Shown here piece after piece: positions 1 to 14,000 of a DNA stretch of 64,000 nt. The position numbers and the translations under genes are program-made. Under the pieces are notes generated by a model that saw only the letters and a program-made list of their open reading frames with translations, was not told the origin of the DNA and did no database searches. The stretch comes from Rugalucina vietnamica. Taxonomy: Eukaryota; Mollusca; Bivalvia; Lucinida; Lucinidae. The stretch covers positions 16,568,548 to 16,632,547 of the forward strand of contig OZ024884.1 of the NCBI GenBank assembly GCA_964017185.1, given 5' to 3'. The first letter of the stretch is position 1. Each line of letters begins with the position of its first letter.

Positions 1-539
1 TGGCAACGGTCGTAAAAATTGATAAATTCGATTTTTAACGGCACATGAAAGTTTGATCTTACTGAAGCAAATACCTGCTGACGATCTTAAGTGATGATTG
101 CAAAATGCTTGAAAATGTTGCAGGAAATTAATTACCTCCCTTCCATGACTCATTTTTAGAAAATATTGCTGTTCAGTTTCTTATTAAGTTCTGGCTTGAT
201 ACTAGTAATCCGCATGTTCAGTATACGAAGCACTGCAGTGCCCACTGTGACATAGAAAATGAATTTGGGGGCAAATTCCTGCCCGTTGACTTCTTGTTTA
301 GTCTGACGACTCAGCCGTCTAAATGGTTTTAGTTAATCAATTTGAAGCCTGCATGACTTCCATCCATTGAAAAAAAAATATGATGATGTCCGTTTTTAGA
401 CTTTGATTATTGGAACTCCTTATCTGATTGGTTGATGAGGCCATGAGAGCTATGAGGGGTAATATTTTTAACATACTTAATAGCAAAAATATCAGAAATA
501 CACGATTTCTTATGTTATGGGTGTTGTTTTATATGAAAC
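1..539. other. No gene recognised
   Basis: Both strands are broken by frequent stops and I see no splice-framed exon, RNA gene or terminal-repeat structure. Base composition is ordinary AT-rich intergenic sequence. Confidence 0.5.
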
Positions 540-1035
540 AGCAGTCACACATTAGCGTATAAGTGAAACGCGCACCGGGCGTGCTGAAAAAATTGCAAAA
601 TTTCACATACGCTAGACGCACGTCGGAGACACGTTCAAAACGGGTTACAAATACGTAAGGTACGCTTAGTGTACGTCCGGTGTGCGTCCCTGTACGTTGC
701 TAAAATCGGGGTTTGGGATCAAAAATTAAACATGCTTAAAATTCTCTAGAAGCTCGGCGTGTCCCGGGCGTGTGACTTATACGTTTCGAATAAGTTCTAC
801 GCGCTTTACAGGCACATTGAATACGCTTCGAACGCGTTTGGCGCACGTTTTGGGCACGCGCTACATGCGCGTTACAATTTTATGAGATACTGCTTCAGTA
901 GCGTATCCCAAGCTGTGCGCCTATAGTGCGTGCCGCTAGCGTGTCTGGGACGTAACACAAACTGGCGTACTCAAAAACTTTGAGATTTTTATACGTCCGG
1001 CACACGCCTCAGTCACGCGCTAATGTGTGACTGCT
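540..1035. mobile_element. CpG-rich element with perfect 18-bp terminal inverted repeats
   Basis: The 18 bp AGCAGTCACACATTAGCG at 540-557 are repeated exactly as reverse complement at 1018-1035. The interior is unusually rich in CpG for this window and repeats a short degenerate motif close to TACGTCCGGYGTGCG in both orientations. The same motif continues just outside the right repeat to about 1115. There is no ORF. It is probably a non-autonomous DNA transposon. No target-site duplication is clear, so the superfamily is unassigned. Confidence 0.55.
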
Positions 1036-1115
1036 AAAGCGAGTTAAAGGTACAGATTAATTTTTATAAGCGTGTTGAAATTTTTCATACGCCCGGCGTG
1101 CGTTTGGGTTACACG

Positions 1116-1872
1116 GGTTTACTGAAGGGTGTCTCTTGACAATTGACTAATATGCACTGACTGAATTAATTTATTCAATGTAAATTTCCCGGTAGATTTT
1201 TTTGTTTACTGGTGTTTTACAATAATTCATGCTTTCACATTCACATACTATAATGAATAGAACTAGAACATATGCAGCTCAACAAATAACATTAGACAAA
1301 TGGATATTTTGTTCTCGACAATGAATCGAACTTTTTTTCTTTTGAAACGAAATTTTGTAAGTAAAGGATAAACAAACCAAGCATACTCTGAAATGAATAT
1401 TATCCTTTCAAATATCCTTCAAAATTCAAAATAGCCATTCATAAACATACAACCATTTCAAACTCGGCTTTAGAATATATGCCGTTAAGTGAACCATTAT
1501 TTTAGCAACCCTCGTATTTATATGTTGTGAAGCTGTTCTTTGAAATATATTAAATGGGTGTGATATAATTAAAGCATCTTATGATTCTCTTATCCTTTGT
1601 TAAAACTTGTATTTTGCAACAGAGACCGTTATCGTTTTCAAAGCATGAATTATATCCTAAGGAACAGGAAATTTTATATGCAAATTTTTCATTGTACTTA
1701 GCAACGATCTCAAAACTTTATTATAATCGTTAAGAAACTGTCAAGTGTTATCAGTACTGTTAAACCTTAAGTAATTTGCTGAAAGAATTATTAAGGAAAT
1801 TACTCCCAATTATCATGGCCTTATGATTACAACACTTTGAATCCGCTTCTTCTGTTTCAGAGCTTTCTTTCG
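1116..1872. other. No gene recognised
   Basis: AT-rich sequence without a convincing ORF, repeat or splice structure. Confidence 0.5.
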
Positions 1873-3206
1873 CACGGCTAACAAACCTTTAAATGCGTAA
1901 CCGCCGGTTAAGAAAGAAAATCCGATTCACGCCTTTCCGGTTGCGCATATGAAGACCAAGAAAAGGTAAACAAAACATACACTACTAGGATCGATTGATG
2001 ATTATATTGTAGTACAGAAATATATCGATTATCTATGAATGCTATTTTGTCACTTATTTACTATTGTAAGTCAGCACCAAAGTAGCTCGCAAAATAATTT
2101 AATGGTCTTTGAGTTATTTATTCCCTTCTTCGAACCTGGTGTTCCAACAAGGCTAAAGTCGGCGAAATACAACTATAAAATTGGACAACTTGCTGGTAAA
2201 TATCAAATTTTAGTGATTGTTCGACGACAAATTTACAGATATGTATTAATTAAATTGCATCTGATGTCTGTGCCAGTATTTCGTTGGGTTAGTGCCCGGC
2301 ATTATCGATTTGAAGGGAAGGAAAAGACGGGTACGCATTTAATCATTAAAATATGAAGGATATATTTCAAGATACTTTTGAAAACCTCATCCTGTTCAAG
2401 TTATGGTATTTGTTTCCCTGTAAAGCGTTTTGAAATACATAAAACCAAGAAAAAACAAATTAAAGTATACAGAATGATGTAAAATCGTCTTCATGAACAG
2501 GAATATCATGCATGTGAACTATTGTATTACATGTATTTCATAGACAGTTTGTTTTATGTTATATCAAACATTTTCACTGCAAATATGACAAACACACCAA
2601 ATTTGAGTAAGCACCTATTAAGAAAGGACGAGAGAATGTGACAATAATCTTCAGCGTAAAACAATTAACAAAAACAAAAACTTTAATACATGTGTTCTAT
2701 AATGATTATATTGCTATAATTCTAATGATTAAATTCGTAACCGAAATGCTGACACAGCTTTTAACCACATATGCATAGAATGCATTGGCCAGAGGCAACG
2801 AAACTGTCACCAGATCTCACACAATGTTAAAATCATCGGCGCACTGTATTGCTTTCTGTTAATATGGACGTAATGAGTGGAAATCTAAAAATATCCCTGC
2901 GACTGACCCACATTTTCGTCGTGTACAATGCAATCCCAACATGTGTTTTAGGGTAGGGAATAAAAATCATGATTATAAAGAAAAATTTCTGGAAATCCTT
3001 TGGGGTCCAAATGTAGCAATGTCTAGCTAATAAAATAGCATTGAGAGATTTATAATATTTGTCTTCGAATCGAAATATTTTACTCGGAAACACGAGCTGC
3101 AAAAGTTTGTTTACCTTTTGTTGGTCATCTGATGCGAAACCGGAAGGACATGAATCGGATTTCTTTTCTTAACCGCGGTTACGCATTTAAAGGTTTGTTA
3201 GCCGTG
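1873..3206. mobile_element. Non-autonomous DNA transposon, 5-bp TSD, about 105-bp TIRs (copy A)
   Basis: The ends are inverted repeats of about 105 bp starting CACGGCTAACAAACC. The left arm is 1873-1977 and the right arm about 3102-3206. The 5-bp direct repeat TTTCG flanks it at 1868-1872 and 3207-3211. A second copy lies in inverted orientation at 18245-20393, also with a 5-bp duplication. The interior has no transposase. The ORF at 2833-3102 on the minus strand lies mostly in shared non-coding element sequence. A 5-bp duplication with ends beginning CAC fits the Transib/RAG-like superfamily. That assignment is inference from ends only. Confidence 0.7.
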
Positions 3207-3284
3207 TTTCGTATCTGCCATGCGACATATTTGTTTCATATTTTCTATTTTCTTTTTACTTTTTTTTTTATACCAGACAATGAT

Positions 3285-3360
3285 TAGCAATCAGGAAGTT
3301 GCGGGTTCGATACCTGGCTGGTACGAGCCTATTACATGTTACCATCGGGCGATTCTTTAT
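3285..3360 (+). repeat. tRNA-derived SINE fragment (box B)
   Basis: GGTTCGATACC at 3304-3314 matches a pol III box B and is followed by a non-tRNA body. No clear box A precedes it, so this looks like a truncated SINE rather than a tRNA. Confidence 0.3.
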
Positions 3361-3440
3361 TTACACATACATCAAACTAAATGTACATAAAACTGTAAAT
3401 ATGCTTTCTTTTCCTCTGGTATTTCAGCCTTACCATTAAG

Positions 3441-3700
3441 AAAACATGCCCATGCAATATACAGAGATTTTTAAAATTATAAAAAATGAAAATTTTCAGT
3501 GAAAAAATTTTGATATATTTTCTTATTTTTGCTCAAAACATAGATTGTGGGTACACCGCCTCGCCGAGGTGGTTCTTACGTGAACCCACAATCTATGTTT
3601 TGGAGCAAAAATAAGAAAAAATAGGTAAACCCACGCATACCCCATTTTTGCTAAATAAAAGTGGGGTTCAAGTGGGTATACATTACACGGACATGTTTTC
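3441..3700 (+). mobile_element. GAAAACATG-family MITE, copy 1
   Basis: One of about eleven copies in the window. The family has short inverted ends resembling GAAAACATGCCCATGCAAT, an internal inverted repeat built on ACATAGATTGTGGGTAC and its complement, and a block TACCCC...GTGGGG near one end. Here the internal repeat is at 3538-3600. No ORF. No target duplication is clear for this copy. Confidence 0.6.
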
Positions 3701-3764
3701 TTGATGCCGTTTCAAGAGTCCTCGCTCCTGTTTCATCACAGGGCTTAAAAATGTTTATGCTTCA

Positions 3765-4564
3765 TTAACCCGTATTTGACGAATGGATTCGCCCATCATT
3801 ATCAGCTGGATGAGTCCACTTTCATTTTAGGGGTGTTAGGAGTTATTTTTTATCTCATTAGTTGATGAAATTTCTCTGTGCAAACAGAATAGCCCCAGAT
3901 CGGAAGCCGCATTCTGCGGCGTCACATCTGGGGCTATGCTGTTTGCCAATGTCCCACAAACACAAAAAGGACGCCAGTTTTAAATGATATGTAATGAAAT
4001 AGGAAGTTTTGATCAGAACCGAACATTTAATTATTGTTAAATTACGGCACGGTCTAAGAGTGAGGATTGTTGCCACGGAAACTTATGATCGATCCCTCCA
4101 GCGCTTTCTTTAATGGCCGTTCGTTCCAAGGCGACTCCGCTGTGGTAAAATATCTCCATGTTTTCTGTTTTCTGTCAACTTGTCTATTGTACTCATTACT
4201 TTCGTATTCATTGATGCTAGCTGGATGACCACCTTGTTGGGAAAGAGCTAGTAGTCGCTCTTCATGCATGTCGTAACATTTGTGTGGTGTTTTTTTGCTT
4301 ACTTTCTTTCCCGCCTGATGTAACGGACCGGATTTTAACTCATTAAAGCCTGGCGTCCCTTTTATGGGACATAGGCAAACAGAATAGCCCCAGATGTGAC
4401 GCCGCAGAATGCGGCGTCCCATCTGGGACTATTCTGTTTGCTTAGAGAAAAGTTCATCGAAAAATTGAATAAAATTTAAAAATCACTCCTGATGCCCCTA
4501 AAAATGAAAGTAGACTCACCCAAATGATAGTAATGGGAAAATCCATTCGTCAAATATGGGTTAA
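3765..4564. mobile_element. TTAA-flanked element with long TIRs that carry 64-bp hairpins
   Basis: TTAA followed by CCCGTATTTGACGAATGG at the left is mirrored by its complement and TTAA at the right (4561-4564). The inverted repeats extend about 200 bp and each contains a hairpin centred on CAGAATAGCCCCAGAT...ATCTGGGGCTATTCTG (3883-3946 and 4376-4441), followed inward by a shared GGGACGCCAGG block. TTAA duplication and CCC/GGG ends fit piggyBac-like MITEs. Kolobok and Sola2 elements also use TTAA. No transposase. A lone arm of the same element occurs at 37465-37650. Confidence 0.65.
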
Positions 4565-4609
4565 ATTTGACTTTACAATCTTTGTGCTTTTCAGTCTTAT
4601 TTTTGATTT

Positions 4610-4834
4610 GAGCCGCCTCGTGGGAAAACCAGCAATGTGGTTTCCGAACAGGTCCGACACAAACCGGCCTGTACAAGCACAGAAAAGAGCTAGAAGCTTG
4701 AAATTTCGGATTTAAGTAGAAGAGGAATTATACTATCCGAGTGGCGAAAACAAAGGCGCTGATCAGCTTCGCGGAGCTGATCTGCGTCTTTGTTTTCGCC
4801 TATGCAGGTTGTTGGTTTTCCCATGAGGCGGCTC
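4610..4834. mobile_element. GAGCC-hairpin MITE, copy 1
   Basis: The ends are GAGCCGCCTCGTGGGAAAAC and its complement, with 4-bp duplication ATTT at 4606-4609 and 4835-4838. The centre is a near-perfect palindrome around AAAGGCGCTGATCAGCTTCG. This family recurs about nine times in the window. No protein is encoded; apparent ORFs over it are shared repeat translations. Confidence 0.7.
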
Positions 4835-4838
4835 ATTT

Positions 4839-5622
4839 GTCTAAATAAAAATATCATCTTCCATCGGAATATTCTCTCTTTTTCAGCTCATACAAAAACG
4901 TTTCTACGGAGTACTCACTACCGTGAATCGAATCATACATTTAGCAAAAATAACGTAAATGTAATTTTAGCAGATGGGGTCACTGCGAGTGACACAGATA
5001 ATTTGCAAACATGGTCAATGCTGGGTAAACAAATAGAAACGAGTGACGCATTTTTATCTTTTATTCTTGGAACATCGTTTGCAAAACATGATGTTCTTAA
5101 ATATAATGCAACTTGCAAAATACATGTACAAGTGGAAATGGGAATAACAAAGATCATAAAAATACAATTATCACCTACTATAGGTGCGATTCTCACACAA
5201 GGCTGGAAAGCCACAATTCAACTCAATGAGTCACAGATTTGCTCACAATGACAACACCCTATCATGCTTATGGTCATTCAAGCTATAAACAATAACGAAT
5301 CTAAGAGAACTTGCACTTAATATTGGTAAGCATCGCCCAAAAAATGAAAATCCAGAAAATCCCATCGTAAGAGTAACTCGACGTACTACAGAGCGGGTAC
5401 ACGAAGTAATGCTTGTCGTATAGTAAGAAACTAGAGTGTTACACACACGTCACACACACCTCTCACCGGCCACAGGGGCGAAAAAATTATGCATACAATG
5501 TTTTGACAAAGGGACAGCCTGATTCAAGTCATTAAAAGGAACATTAAATACAGTTATTGCACTATATACATTCAATGATGAAAAATACAAAATGACATCC
5601 AAAATGGCAGTCATAAGTGTTT
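4839..5622. other. No gene supported; one uncertain open frame
   Basis: An open frame at 4790-5251 on the plus strand starts inside the preceding MITE. I do not recognise its product and no splice context supports it. The rest has no discernible feature. Confidence 0.4.
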
Positions 5623-5673
5623 TGCATTACATGTCACGATACTTGCAATCATTCTTAATGGGATCTCTCTCTC

Positions 5674-5727
<54 letters not shown>

Positions 5728-5755
5728 TGTGTGTGTACGAGTGTGTGCAATAATG
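5623..5755 (+). repeat. (CT)n(GT)n microsatellite in a duplicated context
   Basis: A CT tract at about 5669-5724 followed by a short GT tract is flanked by CATGTCACGATACTTGCAAT and TACGAGTGTGTGCAATAATG. The same arrangement of flank, CT, GT and flank occurs at 7236-7388, so microsatellite and flanks were copied together. Confidence 0.7.
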
Positions 5756-5822
5756 CTACTCAAAGTTTGATATGCATCAATACTTTATTTTTGTGCACAG
5801 GACATACCTGTAATCTAACACC

Positions 5823-6703
5823 CGAAATTTTGCTATAGATGTGAAGCAGAACCATCACTGTTCAAACATTCCATCTTTTTTTCGCGCTGCTTGCGAGCGC
5901 TTTTCGCAGACTTGCAGAAACGATGGAAACCCCCTGAAATTGAAGTTGCCATTGTTCATTGATTGTTGCCTGCCCTATCCAATTCTGTCGTTTACCCCCT
6001 CTTACTGGTTCATTCAACTGTAACACTGTTTTGATAATCGAAATGTCGATACTTTTGAGTCTAAAATGCACTTTTGGAAAATTTCAAAAATCTGTGATTT
6101 TTGGTTAAAAACACGATTTTTTACCCCCCAAAAAACTTTTTCGCTTAAAACGTTGCCCTTTAGGCTGCGAGTATGGAACAGAAAACCGATTTGAGCTATG
6201 GGCATTGGTTTAGATTTTACAGCGTTTTAAAACATTTGTCGTTGGACTGAACGTTTTCTTAATGGAAATTTGCATTATGTGATTTAAACATCTGACAACA
6301 AATTTTAAAAACGCTGGTTTGAGCTAACCAGAGTGCGTATTCAAAAACAGTTTTCAGTTTCATGCTCAACATGCAAAGGACAACATTTAAAGCGAAAAAA
6401 AGTTTTTTGGTAAAAATTCGTGTTTTTAACCAAAAATCACAGATTTCTGAATTTTTCCAAAAGTGCATTTTAGACACAAAAGTATCGACATTTCGATTAT
6501 CAAAACAGTTTTGCAGTTGAATGAACCAGTATGGGGGGATGAATGACAGAAATAGATAGGGTAGGCAACAGTGACAACTTCAATTTCAGGGGGTTTCCAT
6601 TGTTCCTGCAAGTCTGCGAGAAGGGCTCACTGGCAAACGCGGTAAAAAGATGAAATGTTTGTACGGCGATGGTGCTGATATATATATCTGTAGCAAAATT
6701 TCG
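5823..6703. mobile_element. Foldback element with arms of about 310 bp
   Basis: The sequence 5823-6145 recurs as diverged reverse complement at about 6395-6703. Ends are CGAAATTTTGCTATAGAT and its near complement. Shared landmarks include GAAACCCCCTGAAATTGAAG and TCGAAATGTCGATACTTTTG. The spacer is about 250 bp. No ORF of interest. Target duplication unclear. Confidence 0.6.
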
Positions 6704-6775
6704 AGTTTTATATTTCCAATATGTCATGTAATAAAAAATAAACTTTTGATGCTTTTTCAAAGTTTGAGTAGTATA

Positions 6776-7857
<1,082 letters not shown>

Positions 7858-7964
7858 GGTAGTTTGCCTTCAGTCATCTGAATGCCAGGGAAGTTTTCAA
7901 CTGTCAGTATCTATCACTTGCTATAATGAACATTACTACCTCCATTATTTAACTATGTCTTTCC

Positions 7965-8010
7965 TCAGATGCTGCTGAGCTCATATTGTTTCTTTGACTC
8001 AAAACTATCC
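7965..8010 (-). CDS. Mucin-like gene, exon 7 (cytoplasmic tail, stop)
   Basis: Acceptor AG at 8012-8011 follows a TTATTTTTTAG tract. One base completes the Gly codon from exon 6, then 14 residues ending YELSSI and a TGA at 7967-7965. The tail is charged and short, as usual for type I mucins. Confidence 0.7.
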
Positions 8011-11000
8011 CTAAAAAATAAGTAAAATAACAAGTTAAAGTTTATTTCGAGAACATTTTTACTTCATGAAATAATGACAAAATGTGTTACCGAACTTGAA
8101 CCCAATTTTATAAGGAAACCAAAAGATTGAGGCATACAGTAGCATACATTGATATATTCTGTACAGAACTACCACAATAGGAATACACGTTACTATCTAC
8201 CATTTATGTCAAATTAAGGAAGAAATCACATCTTTATCTAAAAGCTCTATTCAGAGATTGCTGTAATGTTTTGTTTAGACTGAGGGTTTCTCGTACGAAT
8301 ATTAACACTTTCTTAGACTCCCACTTTTTATTTAAATTATTTACCAATAAAGGTGTGACGATTGCTACAAGAAAAAGTCAAATAATATGACCTACCCTCT
8401 ATTATACTTGAAGCACATGATCACAATGATGAAGAACAGTATGAGAATCATTGGTATCATAACACCCAGCAACTATGACTTACCCTCTGTTATACTTGAA
8501 GCACGTGAACACAATGATGAAGAACAGTATGTGAATTATTGGTATCATAACACCCAACAACTATGACTTACCCTCTGTTATACTTGAAGCACATGATCAC
8601 AATGATGAAGAACAGTATGAGAATTATTGGTATCATAACACCCAGCATCACTTTTCTCTGGCGGAGTTTGCTCTCCTCTGAGTTTTCACAATGATCTCCG
8701 CTGTATATGTCGTCGTCATTCGAGTAACACCTTTAAGCAATTAAATAAATGTGCCTGTGCGTGAGAAAACCAGCAATTTGGGTTCCGACCAGCACTGACA
8801 CAAACCTGCCTGTACAGTCACAGAAGATGGTTAGAGGCTGGAAATTTTGGATTTAGAAAGTAGAGGAATTGTACTATCAGTGTAGCGAAAACAAAGTCGC
8901 TGATCAGCTTCGTACTTACTGCGAAGCTGAGCCGCGCCTTTGTTTTCGCCTAGGCAGATTGTTGGTTTTCCCATGTGACGGCTCATATGTTAAACAGCGA
9001 AATGTATTCATATTTCTTTTTCTGTTCACTAGTAGTAGTAATACTAGTGATGAGTGATGATTTCAATAAGGAATGAATCCTAAAAATGAGAAGCCATCCT
9101 CTTGCAAGCAACGATATAGCGCGCCATGGTTTAACCCATCTCGCGTTTCATGGGGTCATTCTTAAGTAACACTCCTCAGGTAGATCTATGAATCTGATAC
9201 TAGATATTCTAATCAACAAAGCTATAAATATTATTCAAAGATGAAAGCACCAAAATGTCATTTTTTATGCGACGTTTTTTCTGTCATATTTGACATTTTT
9301 CTATTACATCATCTAAGTATTTGCAAAAGAACTACCTGCATTCAGCTGTTGCATTTCCTGATGTATCAACAGTCACGTGACAAACACCGTGATCGCCACA
9401 GTTTAAGTCCACACATAAATGTACACATTTTAATCTGGTTGAGTCACAACTATATGCACTTGGACAGATATACTTGGCTTTGCATATGTCTTTATTATAA
9501 AGTTGGAGAACTGAAATGGAATCAAAATTAAATCATATCAGAAGGAAATGAAAATAAAACTGAGATCTTTTAAGAGTGTTATGTATGACAGTTACTTGTT
9601 GAAAGATGTGCATTCAGTACTGGTAAACTTCCCAAGGGAGTATGCCCAGGAAAGTATGATGTTATACATATGATGTTTACTTGTTGTCCTTAGCAATTAT
9701 TTACTTTTAGTGTCCCAGATATTGGACATAAACAGGTTGTTTACTTCAGAATTTTCTAGAAATTTCAAATTGTTCTTTGACGGAAAAGTCCGGAAAAATC
9801 TGAAAGAACCAAAGATGTAGAATCTTCTAGAAAAATCTTTTTTTTATGTCAAAAGAATATTGTGGAATTTTATGGAAGGATAATGGCCTCTCTAGAATAT
9901 TCCAGAGCATTAAATTTTGGTAAACAACTTGTTATTTTTAGTATATGATATCATAGAATTTGCTGGAAGAATCCTGAATGTTCCTCAGTGCTATATAAGG
10001 GCTACAAATTTTCATAAGGACAATCTTTGGGTACTGTTACTATTAAGAAGTCAAAATCTATCTTACTGGAATTTAAACTTATTCTTGGATTACTTTGTGA
10101 TATTCGATTCTGGATTGGGACATAGTGCTATTTTGAAACAAACTTTAATTCTTGGGATCAGAAACTGATACAGACTTGTGTTAAAAAATTCTGAGGGACA
10201 TTCAGACATTCTTTAAGGGAATTAACATCTTGAAAGGTATTGTACATTCATTTTTGTTTGATTGTATATATGCTTTTGATTGTTTCACATGTAATTACTA
10301 GTTAAATCACTTCTAAATAGATTTGTTAAATTTTAAACAAAGCTTGTTGCTGGCTAACCAACTTGTTGGTTTCCTTAATCTTCCAGTTACGCCTGGCACG
10401 TAACAGAATTGGGGGCTCGAGTCCGGGATTGAAATTTCTTGTGCACCAAATTTATTTAAAATTCTAAAGTATCTTCACTGTTTGCTGTTTAAATAGCTAA
10501 AGCCAACAAAAAGCAACCATGTCATTCAAACTAAGTGACTTTATTGCTGCGCCTTCTCAGGAGCTGTTAGATAAGGCCAAAAAGAGTGACTTCTTAGACA
10601 TAGCTGATCATTATGGGTTGTCAAATATCAAGACTTCCATGTTAAAACATGAAATTAAGAACATTTTGATTCAGTTTTTTGTTGACGAGGAAATTTTTGA
10701 TTCCTCGGCTACTTCTCAGATTCTAGTCACTCAGACTGACTTGCAGTTGAGGGAACTAGAAATCAAAAGACAAATTGAGATGGAAAAACTAAAATTTGAG
10801 TATGAAGAAAGAATAAGGGCAGAAAAGGCCGAAAGGGAAGAAAGAATAAGATTGGAAACTTTAGAACGGGAAGAAAGAATGCATAAACAAAAGTTAGAAA
10901 TGGAAGGACGAGAGAAGGAAAAACAAAGAGAATTAGAACGAGAAAAAATTGAGTTAGAAAAAGAAAAATTAGAAAGAGAAGAAAGGCTTGAAATTGAAAA

Positions 11001-14000
11001 AGAAAAATTTAAATTTGAAATTGAAGAAAAAGAAAGAGAAAGGCAATTTCAGTTAAGAATGAAGGAAATTGAACTTAATGACAAATCAAAATCTTTGCCT
11101 TTGGCTACTAGTACAGTATTTGATGTCACAAAACCGTGACATTCGTCTCGTTCCTCCATTTCAAGAAAAAGAGGTTGACAAATATTTCTTACATTTTGAG
11201 AAGGTGGCAGAAAACTTGAAATGGCCAAGGGAGCACTGGACCTTGCTTTTGCAAAGTGTTGTAATTGGTAAAGCTCGAGAAATTTACACTCAGCTTTCTC
11301 TTGAGCAAAGCTCAGATTATGATACAGTAAAGGAATTTATCCTTAAGGCTTATGAGCTGGTCCCTGAGGCATACAGGCAGAAATTTAGAGACTGTAGAAA
11401 AGAACATGACCAGACTCATGTTGAGTTTGCTAGAACAAAAGAGCAACTATTTGATAGATGGTGTTCTTCAAAGAAAGTAGGTTCTGATCATGCAAAGCTA
11501 AGGCAGCTCATGCTTGTTGAGGAATTCAAAAGGTGCATAAATTCTGATGTTAAGGCTTTCTTGAACGAAAGAGAAGTTGAAAACTTGGAAACAGCAGCAC
11601 GTTTAGCTGATGACTATGCTTTGACTCATAAGGCTTCATTTGTCAACAAGCCATATCCTAGGAAACCATATAACCCTCAATCAAAGCAAATTACCCCTCA
11701 GTCAAAACCATATTCCCCTCAGTCCGGTCCCAAAGCCAATCCCAGTAATCCAACTGACAATTCCAGTCCAAAACCCAAATTTTCTAGTGAAAACAAAGGA
11801 CAAAATCCCTTATCCCAGCCAATTTGTAATTATTGTAAGAAAACTGGCCACATTAATTCTGAATGTTTGGCACTGAAACGAAAGAAAGAAAGAGAAAATC
11901 TAGATAGTGCTAAACCGACAGGTCTCACCTCCTTAAAGGCTAAACCACAGTCTTGTATCCAGGAAGAAAACCCTATACTGACCAGAACTTGTAAAGAGTC
12001 AGTCTCTGAGGATTCTATTATGGAGATTTATGAACCATTCTTATCAGATGGTTTTGTGTCACTTAACAGTGACTCTGCCCAGTCTACCCCTATCAAAATC
12101 TTACGAGATACCGGAGCTTCTCAATCCCTTATCTTGGCAGATACCTTGCCATTTTCCGAGAAGTCTTCTTCTGGGACAAGTGTCCTTATCCAGGGCGTAG
12201 AGTGTGGATTTGTTAATGTACCGCTCCATAATATCTATTTGTCCTCAGACTTAGTTAAAGGTCCCGTGGTTGTAGGTATTAGACCTTCCTTACCCTTTAA
12301 AGGTATTCATTTGCTGTTAGGCAATGATTTGGCAGGAGATAAGGTTGTGGTAAACCCACTTTTGACCAGCACACCATGTGTTGATCAACCGCCTGATCCC
12401 ATTGAGCAGGAAATTCCTGACCTTTACCCTTCTTGTGCTGTTACTAGGGCAATGGCTAAGAAAGCCAAATTATATGATGGGATGCAGGACATAAATTTAA
12501 CTGACACTTTGATAGGTCAGTCCTTTAATAAAGAGATTTCAACATCTCTTTCCCCTAGTCAGTCTGATATTCAGACTGACCCTAGCAATCCAAGGTCGGG
12601 GTCAGAAAATGACCTTTCACCCTCAACGTCAAATGATCAAGGTCATGACCAGATGTCAAGGTCACAGCTTTGTAAAGAACAACACAGTGATCCTGAGATC
12701 TCGCCTTTATTTGAAAGGGCTTTAGATGAAAAAGAAATATCCCAGGTCCCTGTTTGCTATTATGTCAAAAATGGCATATTAATGCGAAAATGGCGTCCTC
12801 CAGATGTCTCAGCAGAAGATGAGTGGACTGTTAACCACCAAATTGTGATCCCTAGGGTTTATCGCCCTGAAATCTTAAACTTGGCCCATGAAACTCCAAT
12901 GTCAGGCCATTTAGGTGTAAATAAGACCTATCACAAGATCCTTAATCATTTCTACTGGCCAGGAATAAAATCTGATGTATCTCAACACTGCAAATCCTGC
13001 CACACTTGTCAGATGGTAGGAAAACCCAATCAGACTATTCCTAAAGCTCAGTTACAGCCCATTCCTGCCTTTGATGAACCTTTCAGCAGAGTGATTATTG
13101 ATTGTGTAGGTCCCTTACCCAAAACAAAGAAAGGTTGTGAATATCTTCTGACCATAATGTGTGCTTCAACTCGCTTTCCTGAAGCTATCCCACTCAGAAA
13201 TATCAAGGCTAAAACAATAGTTAATGCACTTGTGAAGTTCTTCACATTTGTAGGCCTCCCAAAATCTATACAGTCAGACCAGGGCTCAAATTTTATGTCA
13301 GGAATTTTTCAGCAAGTTATGTACGAACTTGGAATTAAGCAATACAAGTCATCGGCTTACCACCCTGAAAGCCAAGGTGCCTTAGAAAGATTCCATCAAA
13401 CTTTGAAAAACATGATCAGATCTTACTGCTTTGACACTGAAAAAGATTGGGATGAAGGCATACACTTGCTTCTATTTGCTGTAAGAGAATCTGTACAAGA
13501 GTCTCTGGGGTTCAGCCCATTTGAGCTTGTTTTGGGCACACTGTACGTGGACCGTTAAAACTTCTAAAAGAGAAATTTCTCTCAGATGATGACAGTTCTT
13601 TGAACTTACTTCAGTATGTGTCTGATTTCAAAAACAGACTATCAAAGGCCTGTGATGCAGCTCAGTCCAATCTCAAATCTGCTCAAAGCAAAATGAAGAT
13701 TCGTTATGATGAAAATGCTAAAGACAGAAATTTTGAACCTGGAGACAAGGTACTTGCTCTATTGCCCATTCCTGGCAGACCTTTACAAGCTAGATATTAT
13801 GGCCCGTATACTGTTGACAAAAAGTTAAGTGACGTGAATTACATTGTTAACACTCCTGGGAGGCGCAAGCAAAAACAGCTATGTCACATTAATATGCTCA
13901 AGAAGTATATTGATAGGGATAGTTCTGTTATTTCATCAGTAAATATAGTTAATTCTGTCCCTCATGAACAAAATCAAATGGACTCTGAGGACTTCAACTT

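Noticed and set aside
4790-5251. 153-residue plus-strand frame
   Set aside because: It starts inside a MITE, has no recognisable domain and no splice or promoter context. Kept only as an uncertain frame.
9917-10168. 83-residue frame in each LTR
   Set aside because: Identical in both LTRs (also 15941-16192), no start context, inside regulatory LTR sequence.
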